DNA of 64,000 nucleotides from positions 1 to 64,000 of the forward strand of contig JAFUXG010000039.1 in assembly GCA_017470935.1 (NCBI GenBank), written 5' to 3'. The DNA is from Lachnospiraceae bacterium (GTDB taxonomy: Bacteria; Bacillota; Clostridia; Lachnospirales; Lachnospiraceae). This document shows positions 25,774 through 35,744 of the stretch, one piece after another. The notes under the pieces are model-generated. The model was not told the DNA's origin and made no database searches. It was given only the letters and a program-made list of their open reading frames with translations. How positions within the stretch are numbered: the first letter of the stretch is position 1; every line of letters begins with the position of its first letter. A program made the position numbers and the translations under genes.

Positions 25774-26649
25774 CTACCCTTCCTTCTTTTCGCCCTTAAC
25801 CTTTTCGCTATGTTCAAAAAAGTTTCTTAATATCAATACGATAATTGCGATTATAACCAACAGTGATGATACGGAAAATGCTGCCGTAATCGAATCTGAT
25901 GACCCTGCCAGATATAAGGCGTCAATCTCCAGCGGCAAGGTAAAGGTTTTACCTCTCGTCTTTGACAAAGCCGCAACCGCGCCAAATTCTCCAAGCGCTC
26001 TCGCCGTACACAGGATAACACCGTATATGGTCGCCCACTTGATATGTGGAAAAGTTATCTTCCTAAAGATCGTAAAGCCTCCTGCTCCCATCAGTGCCGC
26101 AGCCTCTTCCTCATCCTTACCCTGTGTGTTAAGCACCGGAATTATCTCTCGGGAAACGAATGGAAACGTAACGAATATCGTTGCCAGCACAACTCCCGGC
26201 AATGCAAATACGATCTGGATATCCGTACCCAATGCCTGATTGATCGACTCAAGTATCGGGTTAGCCCATCCGAGTCGTCCAAAGGTCATGATAAATGCAA
26301 GACCTGCAATAACCGGTGAGATTGAAAACGGAATATCTATAAGTGTGGCAAGCACCTGCTTTCCCTTAAACGAGAATTTCGTCAGCAGCCATCCTGCCAG
26401 CAGACCAAAGAAGGTATTCACGATAACGGCGATCACCGTGGCAAGCAGTGTTACCAGCAGCGCCGATTTCACGTACTTTGTATTCAAGCTCTGTATGTAG
26501 TAGCCAAAGCCCTCCTTAAGCGAATTCGCTATAACTGATACAAGCGGGAACACCAGCATGAAAAATACAAACAATACGCTGATGATAATAAGTATGACCT
26601 TTGTCTTCCCTGCTTTTTTCTTATTCTCTTCTACCCAATTCAAATTCAT
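25774..26649 (-). CDS. cysW: Sulfate ABC transporter permease CysW
   Basis: About 291 residues from ATG 26649, with GAGGAG six bases upstream; the upstream in-frame codon at 26712 is not preceded by a site. It has about six membrane helices and the EAA loop (EEEAAALMGAGGFTIFRKITFPHIK) that docks on the ATPase. Together with CysT it forms the membrane channel. It sits between cysT and cysA in the operon. Confidence 0.92.
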   Translation of the reverse strand: MNLNWVEENKKKAGKTKVILIIISVLFVFFMLVFPLVSVIANSLKEGFGYYIQSLNTKYVKSALLVTLLATVIAVIVNTFFGLLAGWLLTKFSFKGKQVLATLIDIPFSISPVIAGLAFIMTFGRLGWANPILESINQALGTDIQIVFALPGVVLATIFVTFPFVSREIIPVLNTQGKDEEEAAALMGAGGFTIFRKITFPHIKWATIYGVILCTARALGEFGAVAALSKTRGKTFTLPLEIDALYLAGSSDSITAAFSVSSLLVIIAIIVLILRNFFEHSEKVKGEKKEG

Positions 26650-26746
26650 CACTCCTCTTATAAGATATTTATCATTTTTCTTTTCGGTCGGATGACTGAA
26701 TATGCAATACACATACTCTTAAGCATCTAACATATTCATGACACCT

Positions 26747-27670
26747 TTATATGTTGTTCGTTCTTCTCGACTGACGAACCTGAACGATATTGATAAACAG
26801 CAGCAATAAGAATGATATGATCAGCATGATCAGGGCAATCGCAGTTGCACCACTGTAATCCAGACGCTCTAGCTTCTGCATAATGATATAGGATACCACC
26901 TGCGTATGCTCCTTGGCACTGTTGCCGGATATGTAGATTACGCTTCCGTATTCTCCTATTCCTCTGGCAAACGCAAGACCAAACCCTGTGATCATCGCAG
27001 GCCTTAATTCCGGCAGAATTACTCTCGTAAATGTTGTCCTTGAGGTTGCACCCAGCATATAAGCTGCCTCCTCATACTGGCTGTCAAACTTCTCAAGCAC
27101 AGGCTGAATTGCTCTCACCACAAAGGGAATTCCTATGAATACAAGTGCCACTATAAGTCCAAGATGTGTATATGACACCTTAAGTCCAAGCTTTGATAAG
27201 GGCTTACCAATCTCGCCCGTTGTGGAATACATTTTGGAAAGCGTGATACCTGCCACCGCAGTCGGCAGTGTAAATGGTACCTCTATAAGACCATCGATTA
27301 TACGCTTTCCCGGAAAATCATATCTCACTAAAACCCATGCAAGAATCGTACCGAAAATCACATTGATAACTGCCGCAACAAATGCTGTCCAGATACTAGT
27401 AAAGAATGCCCACTGTACTGTAGAATCAGACAATATCTTAGAAAGATCAGAGGGCTTTAAGCGAAATGCATATCCCAGCACTGATGCAAGCGGAATCAGA
27501 ATGATTATCGACAGCATAGCAAGCACGATTCCCATTGAAAGACCAAAGCCCGGTATAACACGCTTTGTCTTTTTACCGGTTTTACGCTTCTTAGAAGTCT
27601 CTTCAACTTCGTTAGATGCTCCCTCACTATTATTCAGTTCGGTTTTTACTACTTCCTGATTATCTTCCAT
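26747..27670 (-). CDS. cysT: Sulfate ABC transporter permease CysT (CysU)
   Basis: 307 residues. A charged cytoplasmic N-terminus of ~40 residues (rich in Glu and Lys) precedes six helices with the EAA loop (QYEEAAYMLGATSRTTFTRVILPELRPA). IPFTLP-type motif (EVPFTLPTAVAGI) as in CysT proteins. The long charged N-terminus is unusual in length. The cysW gene follows about 97 bases later. GGAAGTGATAGC precedes ATG 27670. Confidence 0.92.
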   Translation of the reverse strand: MEDNQEVVKTELNNSEGASNEVEETSKKRKTGKKTKRVIPGFGLSMGIVLAMLSIIILIPLASVLGYAFRLKPSDLSKILSDSTVQWAFFTSIWTAFVAAVINVIFGTILAWVLVRYDFPGKRIIDGLIEVPFTLPTAVAGITLSKMYSTTGEIGKPLSKLGLKVSYTHLGLIVALVFIGIPFVVRAIQPVLEKFDSQYEEAAYMLGATSRTTFTRVILPELRPAMITGFGLAFARGIGEYGSVIYISGNSAKEHTQVVSYIIMQKLERLDYSGATAIALIMLIISFLLLLFINIVQVRQSRRTNNI

Positions 27671-27697
27671 GCTATCACTTCCTTTTTTGCAGATAAC

Positions 27698-27763
27698 TGC
27701 GAAGCCCGTATCACATCTTCATTACAACCCAATAACAATACATGTAATAATCAAAGCTTCGCA
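27698..27763 (-). other. Stem-loop between sbp and cysT
   Basis: TGCGAAGC (27698-27705) and GCTTCGCA (27756-27763) form a perfect 8-bp stem in the 153-base gap between sbp and cysT, without a T-run. It may protect the abundant sbp message from decay, as seen in other binding-protein operons; that role is inferred. Confidence 0.5.
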
Positions 27764-27823
27764 ATTTCCAATATATACTTATGACTCACAACCTAATCCA
27801 TTAACATCCACACATCTTTTATT

Positions 27824-28855
27824 TTAATGTGAATATATCTCGTCAAAGATTGCACCATCTGCGAAATATGTTTCATACGCAGCATTCCATCCGCCGAAAT
27901 CATTGATGGTGCAGAGCTTTACATCAAGATTAAATGTATCCCCATGAGCATTCAGCACTCCCTCATTAGAAGGACGATAACCATTCTCTGCAATTATCTC
28001 CTGTGCCTCATCTGAATAGAGATATTCAAGATATGCCTTTGCAAGCTCCTGTGTTCCGTTCTTATTAGCATTTTCATCAACGATGGCTACACTTGGCTGT
28101 GCAAGGATACTAACACTTGGTGTAATGAGTTCATACTGATCCGGATACTCCTTTAATGTTGCGATCGCTTCATTCTCCCATGCGATGAGTACATCTCCCT
28201 GTCCGTTCTCCACGAAGGTCGTTGTTGCACCGCGGGCACCTGAATCCATTACCGTTACATTATTGTAAAGACTTCTCACAAAATCCTTAATCTTATCCTC
28301 ATCATCTCCGTACTGCTCCTTTGCATACTGCCATGCTGCAAGGAAATTCCACATTGCTCCGCCTGAACTCTTAGGGTCAGGGTTGATTATCTCAACACCA
28401 GGCTTGATAAGGTCATCCCAATCCTGAAGGTTCTTCTCGTTACCCTTACGTACAAGAAATACAATAGTAGATGTGTATGGTGAAGAATCAAGCTCAAACT
28501 CATTAAGCCATCCCGCATCAATCATACCTGCCTCTTCTATCAATGTTATGTCATGCTCCAATGCAAGTGTTACCACATCCGCATCGGCACCCTCGACAAC
28601 TGATCTTGCCTGCTTACCTGAACCACCATGAGACTGAACTATCTCCACATCCTGTCCTGTCTCCTCTTTATAATGTTCCTTAAATGCTTCATTATAAGCT
28701 ACATATAACTCTCTTGTGGGATCATAGGACACGTTGGTAATCTCAAGTGCATCTCCTGAACCTGCCGTATCGCCGCCTTCTGAACTGCCTCCACATGCCG
28801 CCAACGAAAATGCGGTCAATGCTGTAAGTAATAATACTGATATTTTTTTCTTCAT
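27824..28855 (-). CDS. sbp: Sulfate-binding lipoprotein of the sulfate ABC importer
   Basis: 343 residues. Signal peptide with lipobox SLAAC, lipidated Cys21, then a Gly/Ser linker. The mature part has the sulfate-binding family motifs (SYDPTRELYVAYNEAF, QSHGGSGKQARSVVEGADADVVTL, NPDPKSSGGAMWNFLAAWQYA). It captures sulfate outside the membrane for CysTWA. GAGGAGG precedes ATG 28855. First gene of the sbp-cysT-cysW-cysA unit; its upstream region holds two LacI-type palindromes. Confidence 0.94.
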   Translation of the reverse strand: MKKKISVLLLTALTAFSLAACGGSSEGGDTAGSGDALEITNVSYDPTRELYVAYNEAFKEHYKEETGQDVEIVQSHGGSGKQARSVVEGADADVVTLALEHDITLIEEAGMIDAGWLNEFELDSSPYTSTIVFLVRKGNEKNLQDWDDLIKPGVEIINPDPKSSGGAMWNFLAAWQYAKEQYGDDEDKIKDFVRSLYNNVTVMDSGARGATTTFVENGQGDVLIAWENEAIATLKEYPDQYELITPSVSILAQPSVAIVDENANKNGTQELAKAYLEYLYSDEAQEIIAENGYRPSNEGVLNAHGDTFNLDVKLCTINDFGGWNAAYETYFADGAIFDEIYSH

Positions 28856-29255
28856 AATTAATTCCTCCTCTTTATATCTAGATGTTTTCCATAATCCTTC
28901 ATAAGATCAACATTCAAGATTATACGCAATTACCTCAATCTTGCCACCTGCATTCTATAATCCCACCTGCAGACAGATTTCTTTTCATGTCATATCATCC
29001 TTTCCTGTGATGTATTGTTTTATAACACAATACTCATTTCAAGTTCATTCTTCAACACAAAAAAACGAAATCGTTTTCAATGCACACATCAAACCATGCA
29101 ATTTTATGCATAAACCCTGTATTTTTACTGTGTTTTAATGCTTGTTCGATGCTGCATTTGAGAAATTTTATGAAAACGTATTCAGAGCTGTAAACACACC
29201 TAATTAAAGGATTTTATCAATAACATAATATAGACATTAACAATCCGGCTGAATC
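28856..29255 (-). promoter_or_regulatory. sbp upstream region with two LacI-type palindromes and a possible leader peptide
   Basis: TGAAAACGTATTCA is at 29171-29184. A second site is at 29066-29079 (minus strand TGAAAACGATTTCG) inside the palindrome AAAACGAAATCGTTTT (29062-29077). Between them and sbp, minus-strand 28988-28935 could encode a 17-residue peptide ending IIECRWQD, with an AGGAAAGG site, followed by a CAAGATT…AATCTTG hairpin. No other gene is visible in this ~500-base gap. Confidence 0.5.
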
Positions 29256-29290
29256 AAAAAAAGGGGTTCGGTATCATTACCAAACCCTTT
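29256..29290 (-). terminator. Terminator of the LacI-family regulator gene
   Basis: On the minus strand GGGTTTGGT pairs with ATACCGAACCC (29263-29287), followed by seven T (29262-29256). It closes the aprA-aprB-cysD-cysN-lacI stretch and separates it from sbp. Confidence 0.85.
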
Positions 29291-29366
29291 ACATATCTAT
29301 ATATTAATATAATTACATGTTACATCTATATGTGTAATAGCTGCATGATATCTGTACGATATATCC

Positions 29367-30443
29367 CTATATAATATAATCGCTCCATATACTCTCAGCC
29401 ACATTCTGACAGCTTTCCCTGATCATCAGTCTGCTCTCCATCTCCATACGTACAACACTGCTATGTCCACCCCGTATACGGTCGAGCAGCAGTTTTACAG
29501 CAAACCTTCCCATCTCATCTCTCGGAACCCTCACTGTTGTCAGCATCGGTTTTGAAAACTGTGCCTCCTCAATATCATCGCTGGCGATAATAGATGGTCT
29601 CGGATAATGATTCTTGAATTTCTGGAGACATTTCAGCATACCGATTGCCGTAATATCATTGGCACAGTAGATTCCTGTCGGACAATCATCTGACTGGAGA
29701 AACTTTAACATACTGTCATACCCATCCGCCTCCGTCTGTTTTGTGGCTATAACATACTCAGGCATAGGCTCTAAGCCGTGACTGTTCAATGTTTCTACAT
29801 ACCCTGAATAACGAACCTCACTTTTACACTCTCCCACATATCCAATCTTCCTATGTCCAAGGGAGTACAGATAATCCACCGCCATAGATGCTATCTTCCG
29901 GCCGTCACACAACACCTCGTCCACTGCATAATCGGAGGAATTTCGATTGACTGTTATAACATTTCCGAACACCTTGCAGAATTTTTCTATTGCCTTTTTG
30001 TTACATCTACCTAAGATGATCAGACCGTCCGATTTATCGTCTGTCTCTCCATACATATCAGATATCACCCGGTCTATATTTTCCGTCTCGCATCTGGCAT
30101 CATTGGAAAAAAGCGACCGATACCACAGATTAGATAATATACATCCGTTTTTGTGAATCTCCGTCTCTATCACATGCAATATCTCGGAAAAGAACGGATC
30201 GGTCTTATTGGTATCTGTTCTCGTCATAAGAACATTGATATACATTATTTTATTATCTTCCGAGTTTACTCCCAGCTTTAAGTTTCTTGCAGCAACATTA
30301 GGTGTGTAATCAAGCTCAATAGCCGCCTTCCATATCTGATCTCTAAGCCCCGGCTTTGAACAGCGGTAATCAGGGTTGTTTAGAACTCTGGATACTGTTG
30401 CGGGTGACACTCCCACCTTGGCTGCAATTTTTTTAATCGACAT
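29367..30443 (-). CDS. LacI-family transcriptional regulator, candidate sulfate-assimilation regulator
   Basis: 358 residues. The N-terminal LacI helix-turn-helix and hinge are clear (MSIKKIAAKVGVSPATVSRVLNNP, ending YTPNVAARNLKLG). The rest is a periplasmic-binding-protein-like sensor (~65-345; RKIGYVGE, GIYCANDITAIGMLKCL, TTVRVPRDEMGR). It lies between cysN and sbp. LacI proteins normally control sugar genes, so this position is unusual. Palindromes with the central CG typical of LacI operators lie before sbp, aprA and metK. The ligand is unknown. Confidence 0.9.
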   Translation of the reverse strand: MSIKKIAAKVGVSPATVSRVLNNPDYRCSKPGLRDQIWKAAIELDYTPNVAARNLKLGVNSEDNKIMYINVLMTRTDTNKTDPFFSEILHVIETEIHKNGCILSNLWYRSLFSNDARCETENIDRVISDMYGETDDKSDGLIILGRCNKKAIEKFCKVFGNVITVNRNSSDYAVDEVLCDGRKIASMAVDYLYSLGHRKIGYVGECKSEVRYSGYVETLNSHGLEPMPEYVIATKQTEADGYDSMLKFLQSDDCPTGIYCANDITAIGMLKCLQKFKNHYPRPSIIASDDIEEAQFSKPMLTTVRVPRDEMGRFAVKLLLDRIRGGHSSVVRMEMESRLMIRESCQNVAESIWSDYII

Positions 30444-30491
30444 AGCTCACCTCACGCTCTTAACCGCAGCAGATTGTTATATTATTATATC

Positions 30492-30622
30492 ACGTCGCCT
30501 GTCGGCTCCGTGTGGACATCTTCATTCCATTTCGGTCGGCACAGCACCAATGTTCCCCGGACATTGTGCGCCGCAAAAGTGTTTTTCTTTTGCACAAGCA
30601 CAAGAAAAACACTTTTGCTCAT
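30492..30622 (-). repeat. Dispersed hairpin repeat, copy B (between cysN and the lacI-type gene)
   Basis: Ends CGTCGCCTGTCGGCTCCGTG and TTTTGCTCAT match copy A and copy D. The centre is a perfect 17-bp stem, GCAAAAGTGTTTTTCTT (30573-30589) with AAGAAAAACACTTTTGC (30602-30618). An extra inner hairpin CAATGT/ACATTG is near 30547-30566. The cysN stop codon lies exactly at its edge. No T-run follows, so it is not a simple terminator. Confidence 0.75.
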
Positions 30623-32313
30623 TATATCATCCAGAAATTATCCGTACAGACTATTCTTCTATAGGTTTCAAACTTGAACCATTTATTGTGGAATTCCTGT
30701 TTCTTGTCCGAATCTGTCTCACTGTATTCCATAAGAAGCTCTTTCATATCTGATGCTCCGTGAATCTTAAGGGCAAAGCCCTTCTCGTCAAGCACAGGAA
30801 GTCCCTGATATCTGTACTCTGATAAAGGAATGATATCGAATACCTTCTGATCACGTATGAGAATTGCAGCAGCATCATCCAACGCAATAATATCAAAGTA
30901 ATCAGGATACTTAAAGGAATCTCCCTCCACCGGAACGGAATCTCCAACCCGATAGGTCTTTACATCCGCTGCTGATTTTGACAGGGACGCATTGTCAAGA
31001 TTGAAATAGAATTCCTCAAATATATATCCACCTGTACGTATATCATCCTTCTCAAAATAAGGAGCCTCATCCGAGGTGTCCACATTGGCAACGACCCCAC
31101 AAGCTGCTGTCATATGACTTACACGGTCTATCAATATCAATTCACCAAGAGTCTTATTGTTGGCGAAGGTATCCACCACGATTTTCTCAGTCAAAGCAAG
31201 CTTGCATACTGCAATCTCATTTTTTTCTATTGATTCCGCACCCAAATGTTCACCTGAATTGACATCAATCTTATATAGTATCTCCTTAAGTACACCCGCA
31301 ACCTTCTTAGTTCCCAGTTTAACCAGATACTCCTTGCCAAGTGTAAGCTTATCATCCTCCATCCATAGAAGTGAAGCTGTTATATTGTGGGCTACGGGAA
31401 GAGTATCACTGTCAGAAAGTACACAGCCTCGGCTGACATCCACCTCTCTGTCAAGAGTAATCGTTACCGCACGACCCACTGATGCCTCATCAGCTTCTTT
31501 GTCTCCCACAAGAATGCTTTTAACAGTGGCAGTCTCATTACTTGGCAATGTGTATATCTTCTGTCCCACTGTAACGCTTCCACTTTCTATCTGTCCCTGA
31601 AATCCTCTAAATTCATGAGTCGGACGACATACTCTCTGAACCGGAAGATAGAAACCTGTACCACTCGCCGCCTCTGTCACATCAACATGTTCAAGATAAG
31701 CAAGAAGAGTTTCCCCGTCATACCATTTCATATTTTCAGACTTCACTGTCACATTATCGCCTTCTGTTGCGGATATGGGTATAATCTTGACACTGTACAA
31801 ACCAAGTGATTCAGCAAGTTCCCTTATATCATTTTCAATCTCATGGAATCGATCCTTAGAGTAATCCACAAGATCCATCTTGTTGACTGCAAACACAAAA
31901 TACCTTATTCCCATAAGGGCACATATTCTGGCATGGCGTCTGGTCTGCACCAGCACACCGGACTTTGCATCCACCATCACCACCGCAAGCTGTGCAAATG
32001 ATGCACCCACCGCCATGTTTCTTGTATACTCCTCATGTCCGGGCGTATCAGCCACAATAAAGCTTCTGTTATCCGTTGTAAAATATCTGTATGCCACATC
32101 TATGGTAATTCCCTGTTCGCGCTCTGCCATTAGTCCGTCAAGAAGCAGGGAATAATCAATCTCTCCTCCTCTGGAGCCTACCTTACTGTCAAGCACCAGC
32201 GCCTCTTCCTGATCAGCAAACAATAGCTTTGAATCATAAAGGATATGTCCAATCAATGTGGATTTTCCGTCATCCACACTTCCACAGGTAATGAATTTTA
32301 ACAAACCACTCAT
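30622..32313 (-). CDS. cysN: Sulfate adenylyltransferase subunit 1 (GTPase)
   Basis: 563 residues from ATG 32313, one base after the cysD stop; AGGGG lies ten bases upstream. GTPase motifs: GSVDDGKST (11-19), DTPGHEEYTRN (~89), NKMDL. With CysD it makes adenylylsulfate (APS) from sulfate and ATP, driven by GTP. A C-terminal extension of ~110 residues beyond the EF-Tu-like barrels (from about FNLDNASLSKSAADVK) shows no APS-kinase P-loop, consistent with APS being reduced directly. Confidence 0.93.
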   Translation of the reverse strand: MSGLLKFITCGSVDDGKSTLIGHILYDSKLLFADQEEALVLDSKVGSRGGEIDYSLLLDGLMAEREQGITIDVAYRYFTTDNRSFIVADTPGHEEYTRNMAVGASFAQLAVVMVDAKSGVLVQTRRHARICALMGIRYFVFAVNKMDLVDYSKDRFHEIENDIRELAESLGLYSVKIIPISATEGDNVTVKSENMKWYDGETLLAYLEHVDVTEAASGTGFYLPVQRVCRPTHEFRGFQGQIESGSVTVGQKIYTLPSNETATVKSILVGDKEADEASVGRAVTITLDREVDVSRGCVLSDSDTLPVAHNITASLLWMEDDKLTLGKEYLVKLGTKKVAGVLKEILYKIDVNSGEHLGAESIEKNEIAVCKLALTEKIVVDTFANNKTLGELILIDRVSHMTAACGVVANVDTSDEAPYFEKDDIRTGGYIFEEFYFNLDNASLSKSAADVKTYRVGDSVPVEGDSFKYPDYFDIIALDDAAAILIRDQKVFDIIPLSEYRYQGLPVLDEKGFALKIHGASDMKELLMEYSETDSDKKQEFHNKWFKFETYRRIVCTDNFWMI

Positions 32314-32314
32314 T

Positions 32315-33217
32315 TTAGAAATACCCCTCTCTCTTTCTTTTTTCCATGCTCGCCGCTCCACCGTCGGAATCAATCACACGGCTCGTTCTCTCAGATTCCA
32401 CAGAGGAAAGAGTCTCCTCAATGATCTCATCCAATGTCGTGGCTGTTGACTCCACACCGCCTGATAACGGATAGCAGCCAAGCGTCCTGAACCGAACCAT
32501 TTTCATCTCGGGTTCTTCGCCCTCCTCTAACCTCATACGGTCATCATCCACCATAATGATATTACCGTCTCTATATACCACAGGTCTCCTGTCTGCAAAG
32601 TATAGCGGCACGATAGGAATATTCTCCTGCTTGATGTACTGCCATATATCCTTTTCCGTCCAGTTGGAAATAGGGAATACTCTTATGCTCTCCCCCTTAT
32701 ATATCTCAGTATTGTATAATTTCCACATCTCCGGTCTTTGATTCTTCGGATCCCACGCATGCTGTGCATTTCTGAAGGAAAAAATCCTCTCCTTGGCACG
32801 GGATTTCTCCTCATCCCTTCTTCCTCCGCCAAATGCAGCTGTAAAGCCATATTTATCCAATGCCTGCTTAAGTGCCTGCGTCTTCATGATGTCTGTATAG
32901 GAGGAACCATGATCAAAGGGATTGATTCCCTGCTTCACTCCATCTTCATTGATATACTCTAACATCTCAATTCCAAGCTCCTTTGCGGTCTTATCACGGA
33001 ACTCGATCATCTCCCTGAACTTCCATGTGGTATTCACATGTAAGAACGGAAACGGCGGCTTTTCCGGATAAAATGCCTTCATTGCAAGGTGCAGCATTAC
33101 CGAGCTGTCCTTTCCTATGGAATAAAGCATTACGGGCTTTTCACATTCCGCTGCCACCTCTCTTATTATGTAGATTGCTTCTGCTTCCAATTCGTCTAAA
33201 TGTGTTAACTTACTCAT
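32315..33217 (-). CDS. cysD: Sulfate adenylyltransferase subunit 2
   Basis: 300 residues, ATP-pyrophosphatase fold: [14 protein letters not shown] (~32-45) for ATP and [19 protein letters not shown] (~130-148) for sulfate/adenylyl transfer. Catalytic subunit partner of CysN, whose start follows its stop by one base. A GGAG-type site precedes ATG 33217. It follows the aprB-like ferredoxin gene by ~155 bases. Confidence 0.95.
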   Translation of the reverse strand: MSKLTHLDELEAEAIYIIREVAAECEKPVMLYSIGKDSSVMLHLAMKAFYPEKPPFPFLHVNTTWKFREMIEFRDKTAKELGIEMLEYINEDGVKQGINPFDHGSSYTDIMKTQALKQALDKYGFTAAFGGGRRDEEKSRAKERIFSFRNAQHAWDPKNQRPEMWKLYNTEIYKGESIRVFPISNWTEKDIWQYIKQENIPIVPLYFADRRPVVYRDGNIIMVDDDRMRLEEGEEPEMKMVRFRTLGCYPLSGGVESTATTLDEIIEETLSSVESERTSRVIDSDGGAASMEKRKREGYF

Positions 33218-33373
33218 ACCCTCGTCTCCTATTTATAGTTCCGCATCAATGCAATCAGCTCCTCGACATCATAAGGCATCTTTCCCTTTCACTACAATCC
33301 CTGCCCTCTGGCCGCTTATTGTATAGATGCTGTTTTAATACAATCATAAGTTATCCTTAATTAAATATCTATT

Positions 33374-33685
33374 TCAGTATCGGTTCGAGCTGCGCCGGTC
33401 AATATTAATTTCCGTGACAGTATGATCAGGCTTTTCAATCCTCCAGTGCAATACTCCTGGTTCTTCCTTGACCGTCATGACGCTCCCGTTACCGCCCACA
33501 TCAGCACCTAAGAAGAACTCTATAGCGCCCACCGGACACTCCTTCACGCATGACACACAGCCCCAGCAGTCCTTCGGATAACACATGAGTGCTTTTCCCT
33601 CTGACAGTGCAAACAGGTTTCCGGGACATACATCCGTACATTTACCACAGCCTATACACTTTTCTTTGTTGACTCGCACACTCAT
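33374..33685 (-). CDS. aprB: Adenylylsulfate reductase beta subunit-like ferredoxin
   Basis: 103 residues with two [4Fe-4S] motifs: Cys10/13/16/20 and Cys40/43/46/50. The C-terminal tail (…GVLHWRIEKPDHTVTEINI) resembles the AprB wrap-around tail in shortened form, as in assimilatory Clostridia enzymes. It would feed electrons to AprA for reduction of APS to sulfite and AMP. It lies 113 bases after aprA and before cysD. Confidence 0.82.
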   Translation of the reverse strand: MSVRVNKEKCIGCGKCTDVCPGNLFALSEGKALMCYPKDCWGCVSCVKECPVGAIEFFLGADVGGNGSVMTVKEEPGVLHWRIEKPDHTVTEINIDRRSSNRY

Positions 33686-33798
33686 AAAACAGTTCCTTTC
33701 TTAATATAATTGCATAATCTTAATTTTGCTTTGCCATAACAGTTGCTTGATAACCGGCACAAACGCCCTTCATCCGCCTTCTTCGCCTACAACTTACC

Positions 33799-35577
33799 CT
33801 AGCAAACTGAATGCTCGTATCGCTCACCTGTAACAAGCGGGCGGAAGATCATCTTAAGCTCTCTGCCCTCAAGGCGGGAATTCACATACCCGTAAAATGC
33901 AGGATCCTCTTCGGGATAGTCCAGATTCTCATTAAATGAATGCCATCTGGTCTCCTTTCTGCCCATGAGATGTGCAATTACTGATTTGCAAACCACAAGA
34001 CGCTCCTTAAGTTCGTACGCAAATAATAGTTCATGCATGGAATCTGCCTTCAGCTTCTCCGATAACAGTATAAGCTGTTCTATCTTTTCTTTTGCAAGAG
34101 CAAGCTGCTTTTCATTGTATCTGTAGTTAGTGGCAATTCCTCCGGCATATTCATCCATAACCTTCTGCATTGCCTCCTCCAGATCCTCCACAGAATACTC
34201 GGATTGTTCTGCTCCAAGAATATGTTCGTAACCGGAAAGTGCCTGCTTTGCCTGAGCCGTAATACTATGTGGCAATGCATCTGATGAGAATTCTGTCTCA
34301 GACGAATATTTAATATTATCTGCGGTGACTCCATCCATTTCATCTTTCATTTTCGCATTATCTGATTCATTCTCCGAAAACGTTTTCAATATTGCCAAAG
34401 CAGCAATCTTGCCCTCTGCCAATGCTCCTGTCACATATTTTTGAGGACATCCACCCGCCACATCACCCGCAGCATACAAACCTGATATGGTAGTCTGTCT
34501 ATTAGTGTCCACCCAGTATCCACTGGCGGTATGACCGCCCACTATGTAAGGCTCTGTACCCTCAATCTCCACATCCTGTTCATGGGGAAGCCTGCCACTC
34601 TCTATCCATTTGAGCGTCTGGCTTGGCGCCATGTTAAGATATGCCTTTAACAGATCCTCAGACTGTTCTTCACTGATATCCGTTGTCTTTAAATAGCATG
34701 GTCCACGTCCCTCTACATTCTCACACACAGTGCCATACACTCTCTCACTGGTAGTAATTCCGTATTTTGTCTCGTAGATATCACCCTTCGAGTTGATCTG
34801 CTTAGCCCCTACACCCTGTGCCAGAGTTCCCGTAGGTGCGATCGTATCCTTACACCTAAGTGCTATGAACCTCATTTCAAAGGTCGTCATCTCTGCGCCC
34901 TTCTCTATTCCCATGGCAAAGCCTGCACCGGTATTAAATGGGGGATACCACATCTTGTGTCTTGAAAATCCCGGATTATTCGGCCTGTATAATCCCGCTG
35001 CTCCACCAGTGGCAACCAGTACCTTCGGTGCATATATCACATACGCTATCTCTTCTCTTACCGAGAATCCAACTGCACCATATATCCTATTACCCTCCAC
35101 AAGAAGCTCGGTTATATTAACGTGATTAAGCACCTCTATCTGCTCCTGCTCCTTCACTGCATCCGCAAGAATAGGCTTGATATTCTCACCGTTTATCTTA
35201 ATATTTCTGTTTCCTCTTGCAACATATTCGCCGTTCTCATCCTTCAAAATGACAAGTCCAAGCTGTTCAAGATCGTGAGTAACATTGTTGAACTCCTCCG
35301 CTGCCGTAAGGAGCAGATCATTACGTACGATTCCCGCAGCATCCTTAGTGGCGTAATCCACATAGTCCTGAGGTACATGTCCCTTTGTTATGTATGCGTT
35401 TAACGCATTCACTCCCGCTGCAAGACATCCGCTTCTTCTTATATCCGCCTTCTCAACAACCAGCACATTGATATCCGAATTTCTTGCAATAGTCAGTGCC
35501 GCATAACATCCCGCAGTTCCTCCACCTAAGACCAATACATCTGTTTTCAATTGTTTGATTTCCAATTCTTTATTCAT
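33799..35577 (-). CDS. aprA: Adenylylsulfate reductase alpha subunit-like flavoprotein
   Basis: About 592 residues from ATG 35577 (GAGGG five bases upstream). FAD-binding VLVLGGGTAGCYAALTIA (~15-32) and the fumarate-reductase/AprA fold (RRSGCLAAGVNALNAY, GGAAGLYRPNNPG, FNTGAGFAMG). It would reduce APS to sulfite. The context (aprB-like ferredoxin, cysD, cysN) supports assimilatory APS reduction. A loop near 400-440 is Asn/Asp/Glu/Ser-rich. A LacI-type palindrome GAAAACGTTTTC lies inside the gene at 34376-34387. Confidence 0.85.
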   Translation of the reverse strand: MNKELEIKQLKTDVLVLGGGTAGCYAALTIARNSDINVLVVEKADIRRSGCLAAGVNALNAYITKGHVPQDYVDYATKDAAGIVRNDLLLTAAEEFNNVTHDLEQLGLVILKDENGEYVARGNRNIKINGENIKPILADAVKEQEQIEVLNHVNITELLVEGNRIYGAVGFSVREEIAYVIYAPKVLVATGGAAGLYRPNNPGFSRHKMWYPPFNTGAGFAMGIEKGAEMTTFEMRFIALRCKDTIAPTGTLAQGVGAKQINSKGDIYETKYGITTSERVYGTVCENVEGRGPCYLKTTDISEEQSEDLLKAYLNMAPSQTLKWIESGRLPHEQDVEIEGTEPYIVGGHTASGYWVDTNRQTTISGLYAAGDVAGGCPQKYVTGALAEGKIAALAILKTFSENESDNAKMKDEMDGVTADNIKYSSETEFSSDALPHSITAQAKQALSGYEHILGAEQSEYSVEDLEEAMQKVMDEYAGGIATNYRYNEKQLALAKEKIEQLILLSEKLKADSMHELLFAYELKERLVVCKSVIAHLMGRKETRWHSFNENLDYPEEDPAFYGYVNSRLEGRELKMIFRPLVTGERYEHSVC

Positions 35578-35630
35578 TTTTACCCTCATGCATCAATTAT
35601 TTAATAATTATACATAATATATCCCTTATT

Positions 35631-35647
35631 CCTATCTGTTTAATATG
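35631..35647 (-). promoter_or_regulatory. Sulfur box upstream of aprA
   Basis: CCTATCTGTTTAATATG differs by one base from the metK site. On the minus strand it is AACAGATAGGA followed by ten bases and TATTAT, i.e. immediately upstream of a -10-like element, 54-70 bases before the aprA start. Confidence 0.5.
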
Positions 35648-35666
35648 TTTATATAGAAAAAGTAAT

Positions 35667-35687
35667 GACACAGACATCGTCTGTGTC
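35667..35687 (-). terminator. Hairpin with T-rich flank between hemL and aprA
   Basis: GACACAGAC (35667-35675) pairs perfectly with GTCTGTGTC (35679-35687), three-base loop. On the minus strand ATTACTTTTTC follows. It can end the hemB-hemL transcript, or act as an attenuator if the aprA promoter lies further upstream. Confidence 0.65.
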
Positions 35688-35744
35688 TTCAATGGGTATC
35701 TTATCCCTTTTACCCTGGATTGTCAATATGTATTATAGATTATT

